A stretch of DNA of 17,149 nt from an uncultured Streptococcus sp. Its GTDB lineage: Bacteria; Bacillota; Bacilli; Lactobacillales; Streptococcaceae. The stretch spans positions 1-17,149 of the forward strand of contig CAKQBM010000023.1 in the NCBI GenBank assembly GCA_934216185.1. The letters run 5' to 3'. Position 1 is the stretch's first letter. Every line of letters starts with the position of its first letter. Both the position numbers and the translations under genes were made by a program. Below the pieces are notes generated by a model. The model was not told the DNA's origin. It made no database searches and saw nothing but the letters and a program-made list of their open reading frames with translations. This document shows positions 12,932 through 17,149 of this stretch, in pieces.

Positions 12932-13506
12932 TGCTTGCTTTTCTCCTTTTGTTTGGTATTTTTAGGAGTTTTCTCCTCCTGTAATGATAGAAATCCGTAG
13001 GTCAGAGTTCCAAAAATGCTACCGATAATGAGGCCATACATTAGGAAAGGACCACTTTTATCAAATTGTATGAGCAACTTTCCAAAATCTGAAAAGGACA
13101 TCTGCTGAACGAAGACTTTATGAAAGATGAGTAGGGTAAAGAGGCCAATCTGAAGACCGATAAATACAACCCAGCTTCGAAATTTGATTTGGGCTTTGCT
13201 GTAGGTTTTGAGGATGATTTCTGACTTGTCATCTTTTTCAAGATGGAGTTCTTTGACGGCTCTTTGAGTTTTTAAAGTAATGAAAAAAATGAGTCCAGAG
13301 TAAACGTAGGGCATAGCATAGCGAACGGCCTCTATGAAGCGTCCAAATAATAGATAAAACAAGAAGAGAAAGAAGGAAGAATAAACGATTTGAACCATAG
13401 AACGGGCACAAGCTTTGTAGATAATCTCTTGTCTGCATTCATCAAAAGGACCCTGAATGTGAAAGAGATTTCGAAGTAAGCGAGTGGTTAAGTCATCTTT
13501 TTTCAT
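12928..13506 (-). CDS. DUF3278-like membrane protein (192 aa)
   Basis: The N-terminal cytoplasmic segment (TRLLRNLFHIQGPFDECRQE, ~8-27) resembles the EKLIKRTYGISGPLDEYKRR segment of the 180-aa paralogue upstream. It is followed by about four membrane segments (~37-55, 66-80, 111-127 and 152-172) and a charged tail (KTPKNTKQKEKSKQ). Proteins of this kind sit beside small Xre regulators in streptococci and lactobacilli; their function is unknown. The start has AGGAGG 8 nt upstream. It overlaps gpo by 4 bp. Confidence 0.75.
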   Translation of the reverse strand: MKKDDLTTRLLRNLFHIQGPFDECRQEIIYKACARSMVQIVYSSFFLFLFYLLFGRFIEAVRYAMPYVYSGLIFFITLKTQRAVKELHLEKDDKSEIILKTYSKAQIKFRSWVVFIGLQIGLFTLLIFHKVFVQQMSFSDFGKLLIQFDKSGPFLMYGLIIGSIFGTLTYGFLSLQEEKTPKNTKQKEKSKQ

Positions 13507-13532
13507 ACTAGTAACCTCCTAAATGAGCAGTT

Positions 13533-13856
13533 TTACTGATTTTCTTTTACGAATTGATAGAGATAATAAAGATAAGTGATAGAAGAAAGGCTAGCGATAG
13601 TCAGCAGTAAATAATATTTCCAATCGCTTGAGATGAGCATCAGTTGTGGTAAAGATAGAATCATAAAGCATAGTGCTAAGTTGAGTATGCGTGTTTTTTG
13701 GGAGTCAATCTTTAGATAAGTCAGTCCTTTGTTAAGGGCTGGAACAAAGACTAGCACGAGGAATATCTCTCTGATTAAGTTCCCTGAAACGATGATGAAG
13801 ATGAGCAGAGAACTGAACAAAAGATGATAGGTAAGTAAAGTTAGTAATGATTTCAT
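13533..13856 (-). CDS. Small membrane protein of unknown function (107 aa)
   Basis: Almost the whole chain is hydrophobic, with about four membrane segments (roughly 3-24, 26-42, 56-72 and 79-99) separated by short charged turns and ending YQFVKENQ. I chose ATG at 13854-13856 with GAGGT upstream; the longer frame begins inside the preceding gene. It starts 10 bp after the stop of the 80-aa gene and ends 26 bp before the 192-aa gene, so it belongs to the same operon. I do not recognise the family. Confidence 0.7.
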   Translation of the reverse strand: MKSLLTLLTYHLLFSSLLIFIIVSGNLIREIFLVLVFVPALNKGLTYLKIDSQKTRILNLALCFMILSLPQLMLISSDWKYYLLLTIASLSSITYLYYLYQFVKENQ

Positions 13857-13866
13857 AGGGCACCTC

Positions 13867-14109
13867 TTAATCCTGGTCTTTTTTAGCTCTTGCAATACGA
13901 AGTGAGTCGACAATATGTATCATCACTCCGAAAAAAAAAGCTCCCAGTATAGTTTTAAAAATATGTTTTGTATTTAGAAGAGAAGTGATAAAATTTGGAT
14001 TTTCACTTGTTAGGGTATCAATGAGTGGAATTATAAAAAATATCACTGTTCCATAAATCGAACCTGCTTTCAGACCAGGATAACGTAACTGTTTCTTTTC
14101 TTTTTTCAT
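13867..14109 (-). CDS. Truncated DUF3278-like paralogue (80 aa)
   Basis: The protein corresponds to residues ~101-178 of the adjacent 180-aa protein: KQLxYPGxKAG, then xIFKxILxxFFGV and RIAxAKKDQD at the same spacing. The N-terminal half, with the first two membrane segments, is missing. It retains a start MKKE, matching the first residues of the full-length paralogue, and a strong AGGAGG 6 nt upstream, so it is translated as a short two-segment membrane protein. It probably arose by tandem duplication followed by internal deletion. Stop and start are closely spaced with both neighbours (10 bp each). Confidence 0.75.
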   Translation of the reverse strand: MKKEKKQLRYPGLKAGSIYGTVIFFIIPLIDTLTSENPNFITSLLNTKHIFKTILGAFFFGVMIHIVDSLRIARAKKDQD

Positions 14110-14119
14110 GAGTTTCCTC

Positions 14120-14662
14120 CTAATCCTCATCTTGATCTTTCTTAGCTTTTGCAATGCGACGGGAGATGAGAACCTGTATAATCACTCCGAAAAAGACAGA
14201 CTGGAGGATGCTTGAAAAAATATTTTTAAAAGCGAGAAGTGACTGAAGATAGTCCTGACTCTCACCTAGCAGTATATGGAGAAGAGGGGTTGTAAAAAAA
14301 CTCATTAATCCATAGAGTAGGCCTGCTTTCATACCAGGGTAGTGTAGTTGCTTACTTTCTTTCTCGCTCAGCATATCTGGATCAATAGCTGTAATCCCTG
14401 TTTTCTTCATTTGGTAGGTGACATAGCCAGCAGCGATGAGGGCAATCACTAAAATCAGAGGAGGATAGATTAGAACCACTTCTTGAGGGTATTTATAGGC
14501 CAGAAGGAGTGGAATAAGATTTCCGAAAATCATCAGATAAAAGAGGACGATAAAGACTTGGTTCCCAATACTATCGGCCTCACGCCGTTTGTATTCGTCA
14601 AGGGGACCAGAAATACCGTATGTGCGTTTGATCAGTTTTTCAGTGAAGGTTTCTTTTTTCAT
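14120..14662 (-). CDS. DUF3278 family membrane protein (180 aa)
   Basis: The N-terminal cytoplasmic region (EKLIKRTYGISGPLDEYKRRE, ~8-28) is followed by four membrane segments (~36-56, 62-83, 114-132 and 148-168) and a basic/acidic tail ending AKKDQDED. This is the layout of the DUF3278 family, found with Xre-type regulators in Firmicutes; its biochemical role is unknown. It follows the HTH gene by 15 bp, with AAGGAG before the ATG. It is the full-length relative of the next, truncated gene. Confidence 0.8.
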   Translation of the reverse strand: MKKETFTEKLIKRTYGISGPLDEYKRREADSIGNQVFIVLFYLMIFGNLIPLLLAYKYPQEVVLIYPPLILVIALIAAGYVTYQMKKTGITAIDPDMLSEKESKQLHYPGMKAGLLYGLMSFFTTPLLHILLGESQDYLQSLLAFKNIFSSILQSVFFGVIIQVLISRRIAKAKKDQDED

Positions 14663-14677
14663 GAGTTGGCTCCTTTT

Positions 14678-14872
14678 TTAAAAATCTTCCTCCCAAAAGA
14701 GACTGTTGAGGTCAGTTTGGAGGCTACGGGCGAGATTGAGACAGAGTTCCAGAGTTGGGTTGTACTTGTCGTTCTCAATCATATTGATGGTTTGTCTCGA
14801 GACACCGATATCCTTGGCTAGTTCGAGCTGGGAAATACCTAGTTCCTTGCGAAATTCTTTCACACGATTCAT
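14678..14872 (-). CDS. Small Xre/Cro-CI family transcriptional regulator
   Basis: This 64-residue protein is almost entirely an HTH_3 domain: RKELGISQLELAKDIGVSRQ then TINMIENDKYNPTLELCLNLA, with the DNA-contacting helices at ~14-33. It lacks a ligand-binding domain, like the short regulators that accompany DUF3278 genes. It is the first gene of the operon, with AAAGGAG 5 nt before the ATG. Repeated ATATTTGAC sites on either side of its promoter suggest autoregulation. Whether it responds to a signal through the membrane proteins is unknown. Confidence 0.9.
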   Translation of the reverse strand: MNRVKEFRKELGISQLELAKDIGVSRQTINMIENDKYNPTLELCLNLARSLQTDLNSLFWEEDF

Positions 14873-14900
14873 CTGTTCTCCTTTCTGATTTATGTCGTAT

Positions 14901-14952
14901 ATATTTGACTATATTATAGTCTTTTAAACATAAAGTGTCAAGCATATTTGAC
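14901..14952. promoter_or_regulatory. Repeated operator-like sites around the xre promoter
   Basis: ATATTTGAC occurs at 14901-14909 and 14944-14952, 43 bp apart, one downstream of the -10 and one upstream of the -35 box. A 15-bp palindrome GACTATA-T-TATAGTC (14907-14921) covers the -10. Together they look like operators for the Xre protein. Confidence 0.5.
14913..14941 (-). promoter_or_regulatory. Consensus promoter of the xre-DUF3278-gpo operon
   Basis: On the minus strand TTGACA (14936-14941), a 17-bp spacer and TATAAT (14913-14918) are a perfect sigma-A consensus, about 40 bp before the start codon of the regulator. Confidence 0.85.
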
Positions 14953-14992
14953 ATATTTCTTAAAGAAATCTTACTTGTTTTTGGCCTATTTG

Positions 14993-15016
14993 TCTGACTA
15001 GTGCAAGCTAGTCAGA
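14993..15016. promoter_or_regulatory. Inverted repeat in the rsmH promoter
   Basis: TCTGACTAG (14993-15001) and CTAGTCAGA (15008-15016) form a perfect 9-bp inverted repeat with a 6-bp centre. It occupies the place where the -35 box of the rsmH promoter should be, so it may be an operator or activator site. Confidence 0.55.
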
Positions 15017-15020
15017 TTTG

Positions 15021-15029
15021 TGGTAAAAT
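15021..15029 (+). promoter_or_regulatory. Extended -10 promoter of rsmH-ftsL-pbpX
   Basis: TGGTAAAAT fits the extended -10 form TGnTAnaaT. No -35 hexamer is recognisable at 16-18 bp. The -10 ends only 9 bp before the ATG, which would place the transcript start at or within a few bases of the start codon. Confidence 0.55.
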
Positions 15030-15038
15030 AGATAAGAT

Positions 15039-15989
15039 ATGACAAAAGAATTTCATCATGTAACGGTCTTACTCCACGAAACGATTGATATGCTCGACGT
15101 AAAGCCTGACGGTATCTACGTTGATGCGACTTTGGGCGGAGCAGGACATAGCGAATATTTATTAAGTAAATTAAGTGAAAAAGGCCATCTCTATGCCTTT
15201 GACCAGGACCAGAATGCCATTGACAACGCGCAAAAACGCTTGGCTCCTTACATTGAAAAGGGAATGGTGACCTTTATCAAGGATAACTTCCGTCATTTAC
15301 AGGCACGTTTGCGCGAAGCTGGTGTTCAGAAAATTGATGGAATTTGTTATGACTTGGGAGTGTCTAGTCCTCAGCTGGACCAGCGTGAGCGTGGTTTTTC
15401 TTATAAAAAGGATGCGCCACTGGACATGCGCATGAATCAGGATGCTAGTCTGACAGCCTATGAAGTGGTGAACCACTATGACTATCATGACTTGGTTCGT
15501 ATTTTCTTCAAGTATGGCGAGGATAAATTCTCTAAACAGATTGCGCGTAAAATTGAACAAGCTCGGGAAGTGAAGCCAATTGAGACAACGACTGAATTGG
15601 CAGAGATTATCAAGTCTGCTAAGCCTGCCAAGGAACTCAAGAAGAAGGGCCATCCTGCCAAGCAGATTTTCCAGGCTATTCGAATTGAAGTCAATGATGA
15701 ACTGGGAGCAGCAGATGAATCCATTCAGCAGGCTATGGAGATGTTGGCTCTAGATGGTAGAATTTCAGTGATTACCTTTCATTCCTTGGAAGACCGCTTG
15801 ACCAAGCAATTGTTCAAGGAGGCTTCAACAGTGGAAGTTCCCAAAGGTTTGCCTTTCATCCCGGATGATCTCAAGCCCAAGATGGAATTGGTATCCCGTA
15901 AGCCAATCTTGCCAAGTGCAGAAGAATTAGAAGCCAATAACCGCTCGCACTCAGCAAAGTTGCGCGTGGCCAGAAAAATTCACAAGTAA
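15039..15989 (+). CDS. rsmH: 16S rRNA (cytosine-1402-N4)-methyltransferase
   Basis: This 316-residue RsmH (MraW) methylates C1402 of 16S rRNA at N4 with SAM, tuning the ribosomal P site. The SAM-binding motif is [10 protein letters not shown] (29-38), with acidic D55 in AFDQDQNA, and the family signature [15 protein letters not shown] followed by APLDMRM lies at 106-132. TFHSLEDR near the C-terminus is also typical. It is the first gene of the division/cell-wall cluster, 9 bp before ftsL. There is no clear Shine-Dalgarno before the ATG, and the likely transcript start is very close, so translation may be leaderless. Confidence 0.96.
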   Translation: MTKEFHHVTVLLHETIDMLDVKPDGIYVDATLGGAGHSEYLLSKLSEKGHLYAFDQDQNAIDNAQKRLAPYIEKGMVTFIKDNFRHLQARLREAGVQKIDGICYDLGVSSPQLDQRERGFSYKKDAPLDMRMNQDASLTAYEVVNHYDYHDLVRIFFKYGEDKFSKQIARKIEQAREVKPIETTTELAEIIKSAKPAKELKKKGHPAKQIFQAIRIEVNDELGAADESIQQAMEMLALDGRISVITFHSLEDRLTKQLFKEASTVEVPKGLPFIPDDLKPKMELVSRKPILPSAEELEANNRSHSAKLRVARKIHK

Positions 15990-15998
15990 GAGGGAAAA

Positions 15999-16316
15999 AT
16001 GGTAGATAAGAAAGAAACAACCAGTCAATTCTTGCAGAATCGTATAAAAAAATTCTCCCGTGTGGAGAAGGCTTTTTATCTTTCCATTGCGTTTACAGCT
16101 CTCGTTTTGGCGCTTAGTATTATCTTTATGCAGACTCGACTCCTACAAGTACAAAATGATTTGACAAAAATCAATGCGCAGATAGAAGAGAAGAAGACAG
16201 AGTTGGATGATGCCAAACAAGAGGTAAATGAATTGTTGAGGGCAGAACGCTTGAAAGAAATCGCAAATTCTAAGGACTTAAAATTGAATAACGAGAATAT
16301 TCGATCAGCGGAGTAA
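15999..16316 (+). CDS. ftsL: Cell division protein FtsL
   Basis: This 105-residue bitopic membrane protein has a short cytoplasmic N-terminus, one membrane segment (~25-44, YLSIAFTALVLALSIIFMQ) and an extracellular coiled coil (~47-85, with heptad-like L, V, I and E/K spacing). In streptococci it joins DivIB and DivIC in the septal divisome, which regulates septal cell-wall synthesis. Identification rests on its place between rsmH and pbpX and on topology, since FtsL is poorly conserved in sequence. The ribosome-binding site is AGAGGG. pbpX starts 3 bp after its stop. Confidence 0.92.
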   Translation: MVDKKETTSQFLQNRIKKFSRVEKAFYLSIAFTALVLALSIIFMQTRLLQVQNDLTKINAQIEEKKTELDDAKQEVNELLRAERLKEIANSKDLKLNNENIRSAE

Positions 16317-16319
16317 GAT

Positions 16320-17149
16320 ATGAAGTGGACAAAAAGAATAACCCGATTTGCGATTAGAAACCGTAAATCTCCAGCAGAAAACCGTAAAATAGTGGGGAAG
16401 TACATCAGCTTGTTAGCTGTCGTACTTTTCGCTGTCTTTTTGGTCAATTTTGCTGTTATTATCGGGAGTGGTAGTAAATTTGGAACGGATCTAGTCAAAG
16501 AGGCTAAGAAAGTTCACCAAATAACTCGTACAGTCCCTGCCAAACGTGGGACTATTTATGACCGAAATGGAGTCCCGATTGCTGAGGACGCAACCTCTTA
16601 TAACGTCTATGCTGTTATTGATAAAAAATACAAGTCAGCAACGGGTAAAATTCTTTATGTAGAGGATTCGCAGTTTAATAAGGTAGCTGAAGTCTTCCAT
16701 AAGTATTTGGATATGGATGAAGCTTATGTGAAAGAGCAATTAGCTCAACCAAATCTGACCCAAGTTTCCTTTGGAGCAAAAGGGAATGGGATTACCTATG
16801 CCAATATGATGGCTATTAAAAAAGACTTGAAAGATGCTAGTGTGGAAGGGATCGACTTCACAACTAGCCCTAACAGAAGCTACCCAAATGGCCAATTTGC
16901 TTCTAGTTTTATTGGTTTAGCCCAACTCCATGAAAATGAGGATGGTAGTAAGAGTTTGTTAGGGACTTCTGGTTTGGAGAGTTCTTTAAATACCATTCTT
17001 GCTGGGACAGACGGTATTATTACCTATGAAAAAGACCGTGTAGGAAATATCGTACCAGGTACAGAACTGGTATCGCAACAAACTGTGGATGGCAAGGATG
17101 TTTATACAACATTGTCTAGCCCGCTCCAATCTTTCATGGAAACTCAGAT
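16320..17149 (+). CDS. pbpX: Penicillin-binding protein 2x, N-terminal part (cut by window end)
   Basis: The visible 276 residues hold the cytoplasmic tail, one membrane anchor (~29-49), then the N-terminal dimerisation/pedestal region with [20 protein letters not shown] (~69-88) and [18 protein letters not shown] (~184-201), as in pneumococcal PBP2x. PBP2x is the septal class B transpeptidase working with FtsW and the main determinant of beta-lactam resistance. The active-site motifs SxxK, SxN and KSG lie beyond the window, so resistance cannot be judged. The N-terminal tail (e.g. [20 protein letters not shown]) differs from my memory of the S. pneumoniae sequence at several positions, in line with a commensal relative. 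GGAG 6 nt before the ATG overlaps the ftsL end. Confidence 0.95.
   Translation, partial: MKWTKRITRFAIRNRKSPAENRKIVGKYISLLAVVLFAVFLVNFAVIIGSGSKFGTDLVKEAKKVHQITRTVPAKRGTIYDRNGVPIAEDATSYNVYAVIDKKYKSATGKILYVEDSQFNKVAEVFHKYLDMDEAYVKEQLAQPNLTQVSFGAKGNGITYANMMAIKKDLKDASVEGIDFTTSPNRSYPNGQFASSFIGLAQLHENEDGSKSLLGTSGLESSLNTILAGTDGIITYEKDRVGNIVPGTELVSQQTVDGKDVYTTLSSPLQSFMETQ

Noticed and set aside
14483..14821. Plus-strand open frame across the DUF3278 and xre genes
   Set aside because: It lies antisense to two well-supported genes and has no promoter or family match.
1..17149. CRISPR arrays, tRNA or rRNA genes
   Set aside because: No regularly spaced repeats of CRISPR size and no tRNA or rRNA sequence were seen on reading both strands.

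Overview
The window is from a Streptococcus of the mitis/pneumoniae group. Three things point there. The right side carries rsmH-ftsL-pbpX (division and cell-wall cluster). A BOX-type intergenic repeat lies at about 12259-12383. The PBP2x N-terminus resembles the pneumococcal protein, but not identically, so a commensal mitis/oralis-like species is more likely than S. pneumoniae itself.

The left 10.35 kb is an accretion of two integrative elements at the 3' end of rpsI (ribosomal protein S9). The last 15 codons of rpsI occur three times as direct repeats: at 1-45, 8261-8305 and 10354-10398. The copies at 1 and 8261 share the same element-supplied tail and terminator. The copy at 10354 has different synonymous codons and its own terminator, so it is probably the original chromosomal gene end. 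Element 1 (1-8260) looks complete. Element 2 (8261-10353) is a remnant that has lost its integrase and keeps an AAA ATPase/DUF4143 gene.

Element 1 has ten genes, all on the minus strand, behind a perfect consensus promoter (7955-7983). In transcription order they are: unknown 131 aa, unknown 293 aa, a protein that looks like two ribbon-helix-helix (RHH) units in tandem, an FtsK/TcpA-type ATPase, a small HelP/DUF961-like protein, two different metallophosphoesterases, an HUH rolling-circle Rep/relaxase, an excisionase and a tyrosine integrase. I see no canonical relaxase family, no mating-pore genes and no repressor. The gene set suggests a small element that replicates by rolling circle and is mobilised by another system (IME-like). 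The gaps hold strong inverted repeats. The most striking is the cloverleaf-like block at 2535-2652 just upstream of rep, a candidate origin of replication or transfer. Short 12-bp repeats near both ends look like integrase arm sites.

Right of 10398 is ordinary chromosome: a peptide transporter (dtpT) behind a promoter with CodY-like boxes; a convergent minus-strand operon (Xre regulator, four small membrane proteins of which three are DUF3278-like paralogues and one is truncated, and glutathione peroxidase); and the divergent rsmH-ftsL-pbpX cluster, whose pbpX runs off the right edge.
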